DNA from: DAIMZM01 sp036733985
GTDB lineage: Bacteria > Bacillota > Dehalobacteriia > UBA4068
Length of the DNA: 6,066 nucleotides
Assembly (NCBI GenBank): GCA_036733985.1
Contig: DAIMZM010000116.1
Location: forward strand, 1 to 6,066
Direction: 5' to 3'
Below are positions 1 to 6,066 of this stretch, one piece after another; within the stretch, counting starts at the first letter, position 1; each line of letters opens with the position of its first letter. A program made the translations under genes and the position numbers. The notes beneath the pieces were generated by a model. The model made no database searches and was not told the origin of the DNA. It saw nothing but the letters and a program-made list of their open reading frames with translations.

Positions 1-2117
1 ACCACCACCCGCTCGCTGACTTTGACCAAGTTGGAAAAATGGGCGGCGATATGCAGCAGGTGTTCATGCCTGCCGCTGTCGATCTGATCTTCCAGCAGGC
101 GGATATTTACAGCCTTGATGATCCAGGGGGTAGCCATCTTCAGGTTTTCCAGGAAAATATCCGCCACCAGGCCGCTGTGGCTCAGCCGGGCTTGCAGGCT
201 GCTGTCCGTCAGGCCCAGGGTCTGCAGCAGGCGGCCGCGAAGGAAAATCAGGGCGGCCGAGCCCCCGTCGTCATAGTCTAAGGCCAGGTCTTTCAGCTGC
301 CGGCAGGCGGTCAGCGTAGCCAGGAGCGGCAGCCCGGCGATCCGGCAGAGCAGGCGCAGGGAAGCCACCCGCAGGTCAATGGAAGGCTGCCTGGCGCCCC
401 GCAGGGTAAAGGCGCATAATTGGGCCAGCATCTCCTCTGAGCACAGTTCCAGGGGCAAATAATAAGCGGTGGTCAGCAGCACGAAGGCGGAGAAATCATC
501 CAGCCGCTCCGGCGCTGGGAAATAGGCCCAAAAGGCTTTCAGATAATCCAGCCGTTCTTCAGGCCGGCATTCGGTCAGCAAGGCGGCGGCCACGCTGCGC
601 AGGCTGAAGCCGATCCAGCTTTTATGCTGGGGATTCTGCTTATGGTCGGGTTGGACGATCATGGCCAGGTATTTTTGCCAGAGCTGGAGGGGCATTTGGC
701 GTTCCGCCGCGTCCGCCCGGCTGCCGGGCAATTCTTTGCGGTAGCCGTATTCATAATGGGCAATGACCGCGCCCAGCAGGGAACCGGCCTGGCGGCGGAT
801 ATCCCCCTCCCGGTGGAACAGCTGCTCGTAAAGGAAATCCAGGGTTTGCAGCTTCTGATTGGCATTCAGGTAATGAGAGTATTCTTCGGCCACGCCGATA
901 TAGGCCCGGAGATTCTTCCAGTCCTTCTCGCTGCGGGCGGCTTCCAGGATATTGCCGAACAAACGCTCAGCCCCGAAGCGGTGCATCAGTTCCAGGCTAT
1001 GGCTGATGCTCAGCCGCTTGAAGGCTTCCACCACCTGGCCCGCGTCCATCAGCGGGATATCCGGTTCTGTCCTGGCCCGGCCCTGGCCGGCCAGGGTCAC
1101 GTCCACCCCCAGGAAGCCCAGATAATCCTCGAAGTCCTTCAGCTTGGCATAGACGAAGCGGTAGCGCAGCAGCTTAGCCTCGTCCACTTCGTCCAGCTTG
1201 GCCAGGACGGCGTCGAAGGACTGGGCCAGGGAATAAAAGACCGTCTGCTCCCGGCCCTGCTGATCCGCCAGCTGCTTGACCCGGAAATCCGCATAGATCA
1301 GCAGCAGGGATTCGGCGGATAAGTTCTCCAGCTCCAAATCCCAGGCCGAATGGTTGGCGGCAATATGGCCGATGGCAGGCAGATTCCGCGCCCGGCACCA
1401 GGCTTCGGTATAATGGTAATGCAAATAGGGCACCCGTTCCCCGTCTTTGCAGCCGTATTTGCCCAAATCATGGACAGCGGCCGCGGCGGAGGCCAGGCCG
1501 ATATCCACCGGCCCGCCGGCGTCCCGCATCTGGCCGGCTAAAGACAGGGCCAAATGATGCACGCCGCAGATATGCTCCAGGGTTTTGTAGGGGGTCAGCT
1601 CCCCCCCCAGACGCATCAGCTCATAAACAAAATCATACTTATAGGCATCCCGGAAGCGGCGGTATTCCTCCCCATATTCGGAGCAGGCCACATCCCCGTC
1701 GGCCAGCAGGCTGATATCCAGCTCCGCCCGGATCAGGCCCCGGCTTCTGGCCAGGGTGAGCAAGGTTTGGTAAAGCGCCAGGAAAAAGACGGCCCCCTGG
1801 CCGTGGGCTTCCCGCTCCGGGGCAAAAGCCGGGTCGGGAAAAGCGATATCCACGGCATAGCGGAAGCTGAACCTAGGCCAGCCCTCTGCCGGGGCCGGGG
1901 AGAGCCGGGCCAGAACATCGTTAACCAGGGCGGCGATTTTCGCCCCGTCCAGCTCCGGCAGCCAGGTCTCGGCCTGGGCCAATTTTTCCGGCCAGCCCTG
2001 TTGATGCAGCAGATCCAGCAAAGCCTTGCGGCTTAAGGAAAAGCGCCGGGCATAGCGCTTATCCGTCAGGGTATCCGCCAGCAGGGTCAAGGCTTGTCTG
2101 TCAAAACGCTTGCTCAT
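1..2117 (-). CDS. Large HD-domain protein with helical-repeat extension (C-terminus beyond the window)
   Basis: The minus-strand frame is open from an ATG at 2117 to the left edge, giving 705 codons without a stop. GAGG (2123-2126) lies five bases upstream of the ATG and supports this start. An HD-superfamily metal-dependent phosphohydrolase core is visible: H187/H188 in GVHHLALSLA, H216-D217 in AVHDLGKYG, H251 and H256 in GHIAANHS, and D277 in IYADFRVK. These are the metal-ligand positions expected of a functional HD site. Residues 1-180 are mostly helical. From about 380 onward the chain is helical, with HEAT-like stretches near 425-452 (FHREGDIRRQAGSLLG) and 565-595 (SIDLRVASLRLL), suggesting an alpha-solenoid. 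No signal peptide or membrane segment is seen, so it is probably cytoplasmic. From memory, similar long clostridial proteins carry a nucleotidyltransferase (cytidylyltransferase-like) domain near the C-terminus and are named for it. That part would lie outside this window and is unverified. The substrate is unknown. Confidence 0.85.
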   Translation of the reverse strand, partial: MSKRFDRQALTLLADTLTDKRYARRFSLSRKALLDLLHQQGWPEKLAQAETWLPELDGAKIAALVNDVLARLSPAPAEGWPRFSFRYAVDIAFPDPAFAPEREAHGQGAVFFLALYQTLLTLARSRGLIRAELDISLLADGDVACSEYGEEYRRFRDAYKYDFVYELMRLGGELTPYKTLEHICGVHHLALSLAGQMRDAGGPVDIGLASAAAAVHDLGKYGCKDGERVPYLHYHYTEAWCRARNLPAIGHIAANHSAWDLELENLSAESLLLIYADFRVKQLADQQGREQTVFYSLAQSFDAVLAKLDEVDEAKLLRYRFVYAKLKDFEDYLGFLGVDVTLAGQGRARTEPDIPLMDAGQVVEAFKRLSISHSLELMHRFGAERLFGNILEAARSEKDWKNLRAYIGVAEEYSHYLNANQKLQTLDFLYEQLFHREGDIRRQAGSLLGAVIAHYEYGYRKELPGSRADAAERQMPLQLWQKYLAMIVQPDHKQNPQHKSWIGFSLRSVAAALLTECRPEERLDYLKAFWAYFPAPERLDDFSAFVLLTTAYYLPLELCSEEMLAQLCAFTLRGARQPSIDLRVASLRLLCRIAGLPLLATLTACRQLKDLALDYDDGGSAALIFLRGRLLQTLGLTDSSLQARLSHSGLVADIFLENLKMATPWIIKAVNIRLLEDQIDSGRHEHLLHIAAHFSNLVKVSERVV

Positions 2118-2144
2118 AGGATCCTCGCTCTTGAAAGGGATATT

Positions 2145-2173
2145 TTGCCTATATTAATTAATTATTTTATCAT
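2145..2173 (+). promoter_or_regulatory. Candidate sigma-A-type promoter of the clostripain-family gene
   Basis: TTGCCT (2145-2150, four of six bases matching TTGACA) is separated by exactly 17 bp from TATCAT (2168-2173, five of six matching TATAAT). Transcription would begin near 2180 and leave a leader of about 77 nt before the start codon. The AT-rich setting makes chance matches likely, so this is a plausible but unproven housekeeping promoter. Confidence 0.4.
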
Positions 2174-2247
2174 ACCGTGAGCTGAAAATCCAGAGCCAGG
2201 GCTTTGATTGATATTGGCCCCGGCTGGGCGCCTCGGCGGTATGACTT

Positions 2248-2254
2248 GAGGAGG
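2248..2254 (+). promoter_or_regulatory. Strong Shine-Dalgarno (GAGGAGG) that questions the protease start codon
   Basis: GAGGAGG is a near-perfect anti-16S match but ends only two bases before the ATG at 2257. The next codon is GTG (2260-2262), five bases from the motif, which is a more usual distance. Translation may therefore begin at the GTG, giving a protein one residue shorter that starts MKKHSRLLVI. The effect on the protein is trivial. Confidence 0.6.
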
Positions 2255-2256
2255 CA

Positions 2257-4266
2257 ATGGTGAAGAAGCATTCCCGCCTTTTAGTGATCATATTTCCGGT
2301 TCTTGCCGGGGCGCTCTGCCTGGGTTATGCGCTGGCGTCCCGGCTGCCTTCCTGGCTGCCTTCCCAAGAGGATAGGGTGGTTTTCGCCCCGGAAGCGGCG
2401 GCTCAGGCCAACTGGACCTTGCTCTTTTATCTCTGCGGCACGGATCTGGAGACGGATCACGGCGCGGCCACGGCCAATCTTTTTGAACTGCTGGAGCTGC
2501 CGCCCAATCAAAACTATCAGGTGCTGGTGCAAACCGGCGGGGCCCGGGCCTGGCAAAACGACGCGGTGGATCCAGGTTATCTGGAGCGCTGGCTGCTGCA
2601 AGACCGCAGGCTGACGCTGGTGGAACAGCTGCCTCTGGCCAATATGGGGGACGCCGGCACCCTGGGGGATTTTCTGTCCTGGGGCGTGGCCAATTTCCCG
2701 GCTGAGCATTACGGGCTGGTGCTTTGGGATCATGGCGGCGGGGCGGTCAAGGGCCTGGTTTATGACCAGCTGTTTGCTTATGATTGCCTGAGCCTGGCTG
2801 AGCTGACAACCGGTTTAAGCCGGGCCGGGGAAGTTTTTGAGCTGATCGGCCTGGATGCCTGCATGATGGCCACCCTGGAAACCGCCGCCGCCCTGACGCC
2901 TTATGCGCGCTATCTGGTGGCCTCCCAGGAATACGAGCCTGCCCATGGCTGGGATTACGGGGTCTGGCCGGCCTTGCTGGAAACAGCGGAGAATGGGCTG
3001 GCGGTGGGCCGGGGTATCTGCGACAGCTATTATGATAAATGCGTTGCCCAGGGCAACGGGGCGATGGCCACCCTTTCCGTGGTGGATTTATCCCTGATCC
3101 CGCCCCTGGTGTCGGCTTTCCAGGCCATGGCCGCTGAAATGACCGGCGTGACCGGGGACATTGATTTACGCCGGGAATTTACCCAGGGCGCGGCCCGGAC
3201 GGAGAATTACGGCGGCAATAACGATCAGGAGGGCTACGCCAATATGGTGGATTTAGGGGATTTGACCGTCAATACGGTGAGCGTGCTTACCCATACCGCC
3301 GACAGGCTGCTGGAGCGTTTGTTCGACGCGGTGAAATACGAGGTGCATGGCAAAAGCCGCAGCATGGCCAATGGCCTCTCCGTCTATTATCCCCTGGATA
3401 TCAGCGCCGGCGACCTGTTCAGTTATGCGGACGTAGCGGTGAGCAGCCGGTATGTGGGCTTCTTAGGCCAGCTCACCAACAAGCCGGTGCCGGAATGGGT
3501 GGATCGGGAAGCGCCAACCGGGGAGGCGCTGCGGGAGGAGGATTATGCCGTGGTTCTGGATACGCTGATCAACAGCGAAGGCTATTATGAACTCCGCGTC
3601 AGCGAAGGCCTGGAAAGCGTGGCCTCCGTGCAATTCCGCCTTTATTATGTGGACGGGGATTATCAGGAATACGTGCTGTTGGGCTATGATAATGATCTTG
3701 ATTCCGCTTATGGGGAAGAGGGGGTATTCCTGGATAATTTCCGGGGCGTTTGGCCTACCCTGAACGGCTGCTATTGCGCGCCTCAGCTGATTGCCGAAGA
3801 AAAGGGCTATAATCTTTACGCCGTTCCTATCCTGCTGAACGGGGCGGAAATGTTCCTCCGGGCCGCCTGGATCTGGGATCGGGACGGGGAAGGGCATTAC
3901 GAGGTTTACGGGGCCTGGAGCGGTGTGGATGATCTTACCGGCCTAAGCGCCCGGGATATCCGCCAGCCGCGGCAGGGGGACCGGGTGGAGCTGCTTTTCC
4001 AGGCCGAGGATTGGGAGACGGGGAAAACCACCGCTTACAGCCTGGGGGGCTTTACGGTCCAGGATGGCCTGGTGCTGGCGGAAAGCAGCCTGGCTGACGG
4101 GGATTATCTTTATCAGTTTGTGGTCACGGATGTTTTTGGCCGGGACTATGTGTCCCAACCGGTGCGCATGACCGTGGCGGATGACAGGATCAGCCTTTAT
4201 GAGACAGGGGACGCTTATGGGGGTCAGCCCGCCCGGCCCGGCGCTAAACCGGAGAATCCATGGTAA
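2257..4266 (+). CDS. Clostripain-family (peptidase C11) cysteine protease, membrane-anchored or secreted
   Basis: This complete 669-residue protein has the catalytic signatures of the C11 clostripain family. H159 lies in LVLWDHGGG and C202 in IGLDACMMATLE, 43 residues apart, matching the His-Cys dyad order of the family. D200, two residues before the cysteine, occupies the place of the acidic S1-pocket residue in the characterised PmC11, so cleavage after Arg or Lys is inferred. The N-terminus is basic (KKHSR) followed by a hydrophobic stretch at about 8-27 ending in ALA-S. This could be a cleaved signal peptide or an uncleaved anchor, placing the enzyme outside the membrane. The peptidase domain covers about 50-405 and includes GYANMVDLGDL (326-336). 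Residues 428-640 are beta-rich and aromatic, a probable accessory domain with acidic patches (DNDLD 478-482, DRDGEG 541-546) that might bind calcium. The tail is proline-rich, with no sortase motif. The natural substrate is unknown. The start may be ATG 2257 or GTG 2260. Confidence 0.93.
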   Translation: MVKKHSRLLVIIFPVLAGALCLGYALASRLPSWLPSQEDRVVFAPEAAAQANWTLLFYLCGTDLETDHGAATANLFELLELPPNQNYQVLVQTGGARAWQNDAVDPGYLERWLLQDRRLTLVEQLPLANMGDAGTLGDFLSWGVANFPAEHYGLVLWDHGGGAVKGLVYDQLFAYDCLSLAELTTGLSRAGEVFELIGLDACMMATLETAAALTPYARYLVASQEYEPAHGWDYGVWPALLETAENGLAVGRGICDSYYDKCVAQGNGAMATLSVVDLSLIPPLVSAFQAMAAEMTGVTGDIDLRREFTQGAARTENYGGNNDQEGYANMVDLGDLTVNTVSVLTHTADRLLERLFDAVKYEVHGKSRSMANGLSVYYPLDISAGDLFSYADVAVSSRYVGFLGQLTNKPVPEWVDREAPTGEALREEDYAVVLDTLINSEGYYELRVSEGLESVASVQFRLYYVDGDYQEYVLLGYDNDLDSAYGEEGVFLDNFRGVWPTLNGCYCAPQLIAEEKGYNLYAVPILLNGAEMFLRAAWIWDRDGEGHYEVYGAWSGVDDLTGLSARDIRQPRQGDRVELLFQAEDWETGKTTAYSLGGFTVQDGLVLAESSLADGDYLYQFVVTDVFGRDYVSQPVRMTVADDRISLYETGDAYGGQPARPGAKPENPW

Positions 4267-4288
4267 ATACCGGCTCTTTTTCGAATAT

Positions 4289-4326
4289 GGAGCAGCAAAC
4301 TAAATGTCGGAAAGTTACCCTGCTCC
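4289..4326. repeat. Imperfect inverted repeat between protease gene and spoIIE
   Basis: GGAGCAG (4289-4295) and CTGCTCC (4320-4326) are perfect 7-bp inverted arms. An inner 4-bp stem, AACT (4298-4301) with AGTT (4313-4316), is separated from them by a small internal loop and encloses an 11-nt loop. The RNA could form a two-part hairpin 23 bp after the protease stop codon. No T-run follows, so it is not a classical intrinsic terminator. It might stabilise the protease mRNA 3' end, cause weak termination, or be a DNA-level operator. It lies just upstream of the spoIIE promoter. Confidence 0.4.
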
Positions 4327-4343
4327 CTTGACCCCTTGCGACA
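4305..4343. promoter_or_regulatory. Possible Spo0A-box-like sites upstream of spoIIE
   Basis: Heptamers with one mismatch to the Spo0A recognition core TGNCGAA occur at 4305-4311 (TGTCGGA, plus strand) and 4337-4343 (TGTCGCA, minus strand). A third lies further upstream at 4279-4285 (TTTCGAA, plus strand). With a start site near 4377 they would lie around -70, -37 and -95, distances compatible with Spo0A-activated promoters. It is established that B. subtilis spoIIE is activated by phosphorylated Spo0A. No site is an exact match, and about one to two single-mismatch heptamers are expected by chance in this interval, so the evidence is suggestive only. Confidence 0.3.
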
Positions 4344-4370
4344 CGCTTTGCGGAACCGCCCGGTTATAAT
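4336..4370 (+). promoter_or_regulatory. Candidate spoIIE promoter with consensus -10 and long spacer
   Basis: TATAAT at 4365-4370 is a perfect -10 hexamer in otherwise GC-rich sequence, 44 bp before the spoIIE ATG. No -35-like hexamer is found at 16-18 bp. TTGCGA (4336-4341, four of six matches) lies 23 bp upstream of the -10. B. subtilis spoIIE and spoIIG are known for sigma-A promoters with over-long spacers of about 21-22 bp that need Spo0A, so the arrangement is reminiscent of that class. The -10 is the solid part of this call and the -35 is tentative. Confidence 0.5.
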
Positions 4371-4394
4371 GAAAATGAAGAGGAAATTGATCTC

Positions 4395-4415
4395 ATGGAT
4401 CGGATGGTGGTTTGA
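4395..4415 (+). CDS. Possible six-codon leader cistron overlapping the spoIIE start
   Basis: ATG at 4395 opens a six-codon frame (MDRMVV) whose TGA stop (4413-4415) shares one base with the spoIIE ATG in the arrangement TGATG. AGAGGAA at 4379-4385 could serve as its ribosome site, with GAGG 11 bases from the ATG. The spoIIE start itself has only GGTGG (4406-4410) four bases upstream, a weak site, so translation could be coupled through this leader. A frame this short can easily arise by chance, and ribosomes might simply use the purine-rich region for spoIIE directly. Confidence 0.2.
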   Translation: MDRMVV

Positions 4416-6066
4416 TGTCAGAAGCGCCTAAAATTTATCCCTATAAACGCACGGGCGGCGAAGCCGCCGCCGGCCCGGCTTATACAGCCAAAAGAGGCCG
4501 GGTGAAAACCTATGGCGCCTCCCGATATCTGCGGGTGGCCATGTTCTGCCTGGCCGCTTTTTTATTGGCCCGGGCCCAGATCCTGGGCGGGCTGTATCCT
4601 TTTGGGCCAGCCTTCCTGGCGTCAGCCGCGGTCATTTATCCCAAGCGGGGCGTCTTCTATGTTCTGCCGGTGCTGGCCGGGTTGTCCAGCGTCCTGGAGG
4701 GCCGGCTGCTGCTGGTCTATACCGCCATGATCATCCTGCTGGCCGTGGTCTTTATGCTTTACGGCGTGGATGGCAAAAAGCAGTGGTTTGTAGTGCCCGG
4801 CATGGTCATTGCCGCGGTGATGGTCAGCAAAGGCCTGCTGATCGCTTTAACCGCCTTCACGGATTATCAGCTGATGGTGAGCATCTTTGAAAGCGTTATC
4901 TCCGCCGGCATGTCCCTGATCTTCCTGGTGATCATGACAGCCCTCCGCCGTTTCGACGTGGCCCGCCGCTTTTCCGCCGACGAGACGGTCTGTATTTTTA
5001 TCGCAGCCATGGCCATGATTTGCGGCGTCAGCGGCTGGGAAGTGGGGCCTTTGAATGTGCAAAGCGTGATCAGCCGCCTGATGATCATCAGCGTGGCCTA
5101 CTTGGGCGGGGCCGGGGCCGGCTCGGCCTTAGGCGCTATGGTGGGCATCGTGCCCAGCCTGTCCCAGGTGATCGCCCCGTCCATCATTGCCACTTATTCC
5201 TTTTCCGGTTTGCTGGCCGGCGTATTCGGCGGCGTTGGCCGCATCGGCGCCATCCTCGGCTTTATGCTGGGCAATCTGATCCTGGCCCTCTATATCCTGA
5301 CCGCCCAGGAGATCACCAGCAGCCTGCTGGCCAGCGCCGCCGCCGCCCTGATCTTCCTGGTGCTGCCCAAAAGCCTGTTCAGTAAGCTGAAGCGGGCTTT
5401 TGCCGCCAGCGGCCTGAAAAGCGCCGAAGAGGAGAAGAACCAGCGCCTGCTCCGCCTGGCTGTGCGGAAGCTAAAGAATTCCGGCTGGGCTTTCCGGGAT
5501 TTGGCCGCGGCCCTGGCGGTTGAGGAAACGTCGGACAACAGCTATGAGGAGAACAATATCCGGGTCTGCCTGGAGCAGCTTTCCCATCAGTTGTGCAGCA
5601 GCTGTTCCCTTCGGGATATTTGCTGGGAAATGGATTATCATCAAAGCTTCACCGGGGTGATCCGCCTATTCGAGGTGGTGAAGAACAACGGCCTGGCCAC
5701 GGTGCGGGACGCGCCGGAAAGCTTCAGCAAGCGCTGCCCCCATATCAAGGAGCTGGTGGCGATCATCAACGGCCTCTATGACCTCTATTGCCGCAGCAAT
5801 TACTGGCAGCTGCAGCGCCGGAGCAGCCGGCGGCTGATCAGCAACCAGCTTTCCGGCGTTTCCGAGGCCTTGGAGAAAATCGCCCGGGAAATCACGGATT
5901 TCGGCGATGAGCGGGAAATCCTCGAGCGGGAGCTGCAGCGCGCCATTGTGAAACGGGGCATGCCAGTGGAAGGGGCCGGCATCGTGGCCATCTCGGAAAA
6001 GGCCGTGGATATCTGGGCCCAATATATCGAGTGCCCGGGAGAACTCTATTGCCGCCAGGCCATCGA
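4415..6066 (+). CDS. spoIIE: Stage II sporulation protein E (SpoIIE), N-terminal 550 residues
   Basis: SpoIIE is the membrane-bound PP2C-type phosphatase of the asymmetric sporulation septum. It dephosphorylates the anti-anti-sigma factor SpoIIAA to release sigma-F in the forespore, and it interacts with FtsZ. The frame starts at ATG 4415, since an in-frame TGA at 4388-4390 limits any upstream extension. It stays open to the right edge. A short basic cytoplasmic N-terminus (1-37) is followed by about ten hydrophobic segments between roughly 38 and 320, including LLLVYTAMIILLAVVFML (98-115) and IGAILGFMLGNLILALYI (277-294). The cytoplasmic linker follows, with cysteines C385, C394, C397 and C403 in LCSSCSLRDICW, and the NQLSGVSEALEKIAREI helix (477-493) typical of the region before the phosphatase. 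B. subtilis SpoIIE is about 827 residues, so the PP2C domain should lie just beyond the window. In many Firmicutes tilS, hpt and ftsH follow spoIIE, but this cannot be seen here. Confidence 0.93.
   Translation, partial: MSEAPKIYPYKRTGGEAAAGPAYTAKRGRVKTYGASRYLRVAMFCLAAFLLARAQILGGLYPFGPAFLASAAVIYPKRGVFYVLPVLAGLSSVLEGRLLLVYTAMIILLAVVFMLYGVDGKKQWFVVPGMVIAAVMVSKGLLIALTAFTDYQLMVSIFESVISAGMSLIFLVIMTALRRFDVARRFSADETVCIFIAAMAMICGVSGWEVGPLNVQSVISRLMIISVAYLGGAGAGSALGAMVGIVPSLSQVIAPSIIATYSFSGLLAGVFGGVGRIGAILGFMLGNLILALYILTAQEITSSLLASAAAALIFLVLPKSLFSKLKRAFAASGLKSAEEEKNQRLLRLAVRKLKNSGWAFRDLAAALAVEETSDNSYEENNIRVCLEQLSHQLCSSCSLRDICWEMDYHQSFTGVIRLFEVVKNNGLATVRDAPESFSKRCPHIKELVAIINGLYDLYCRSNYWQLQRRSSRRLISNQLSGVSEALEKIAREITDFGDEREILERELQRAIVKRGMPVEGAGIVAISEKAVDIWAQYIECPGELYCRQAI

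Larger units (their letters stand above)
2118..2256. promoter_or_regulatory. Divergent intergenic region with AT-rich core
   Basis: These 139 bp separate the divergent HD gene and protease gene, so both promoters should lie here. The stretch 2141-2174 is strikingly AT-rich (TATTAATTAATTATTTTATCAT) against GC-rich flanks. For the minus strand, TATGAT (complement of 2169-2174) resembles a -10 box but has no good -35 partner at 16-18 bp, so no specific promoter is called for the HD gene. A small inverted repeat at 2191-2206 (CAGAGCC/GGCTTTG, one G-T pair) could form a short hairpin in the protease leader RNA. I see no riboswitch, operator or terminator. Confidence 0.5.

Noticed and set aside
624..1322. 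Plus-strand open frame of 232 codons opposite the HD gene, with others at 39-281, 1350-1541 and 1554-2036
   Set aside because: These frames lie wholly antisense to a continuous 705-codon frame with recognisable HD motifs. Their composition (Gln/Gly/His/Pro-rich, no domain pattern) is what complementary reading of GC-rich codons gives, and none has a convincing ribosome site.
2311..2322. Possible lipobox at the N-terminus of the protease (LAGALC, Cys21)
   Set aside because: The residue before the cysteine is Leu, whereas lipoprotein signal peptides need Gly, Ala or Ser there, so lipid anchoring is not supported.
2281..2733. Minus-strand frames opposite the protease gene (also 3463-3897 and 3943-4158)
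   Set aside because: They are antisense to the confidently identified C11 peptidase frame and have low-complexity Gln/Arg/Pro/His-rich products with no recognisable family.
4243..4281. Possible intrinsic terminator after the protease gene (CCGG repeats followed by TTTTT at 4277-4281)
   Set aside because: The CCGG pairs give only a 4-bp stem with a long loop, and flanking bases do not extend it. The T-run is not next to a stable GC-rich hairpin.
4328..4333. TTGACC as the -35 box of the spoIIE promoter
   Set aside because: It matches the consensus well, but it lies 31 bp upstream of the TATAAT, too far for a sigma-A promoter even of the long-spacer class.
5666..6022. Frames overlapping spoIIE (also plus 4512-4730 and 5020-5385, minus 4847-5088 and 5290-5538)
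   Set aside because: They are alternate-frame shadows of spoIIE. The spoIIE frame explains the region with membrane segments and family motifs, while the alternatives are Arg/Gly/Pro-rich.
1..6066. Mobile element, CRISPR array, tRNA/rRNA gene, toxin-antitoxin or defence cassette
   Set aside because: No transposase or integrase motifs, no regularly spaced repeats, no cloverleaf-like segments and no small gene pairs were seen. Composition is uniform apart from the two intergenic regions, so the window reads as ordinary core chromosome.

Overview
The window looks like chromosomal DNA from a spore-forming, GC-rich member of the Clostridia (Bacillota). Coding sequence is about 58-60% G+C by eye, with strong GCC/CTG/GGC codon preference. 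The main lineage clue is the N-terminal two thirds of the sporulation phosphatase SpoIIE at the right edge. A clostripain-type (C11) protease and a large HD-domain protein of a type I associate with Clostridia/Oscillospiraceae-like genomes agree with this. I cannot name a genus.

Layout: (1) Positions 1-2117, minus strand: 705 codons of a long HD-domain protein that runs off the left edge. It has an N-terminal helical region, an HD phosphohydrolase-type core with its metal ligands visible, and then an alpha-helical, HEAT-like extension. (2) Positions 2118-2256: a divergent intergenic region with an AT-rich core that can carry a promoter for each flanking gene. (3) Positions 2257-4266, plus strand: a complete membrane-anchored or secreted clostripain-family cysteine peptidase with His/Cys catalytic motifs and a beta-rich C-terminal half. 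(4) Positions 4267-4414: an intergenic region with an imperfect inverted repeat, a consensus -10 box, weak Spo0A-box-like heptamers and a possible six-codon leader cistron. (5) Positions 4415-6066, plus strand: spoIIE, cut by the window edge before its PP2C phosphatase domain.

Only spoIIE has a clear physiological role: a polytopic membrane protein that acts at the asymmetric septum and activates sigma-F in the forespore. The protease and spoIIE share a strand but are 148 bp apart, and spoIIE appears to have its own promoter, so a single operon is not shown. The HD gene is divergent from both. Nothing links the three genes into one pathway, and I see no mobile element, CRISPR array, tRNA, rRNA or obvious undescribed system. 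The most worthwhile leads are the architecture of the truncated HD protein, the spoIIE control region, and the protease placed directly upstream of spoIIE.
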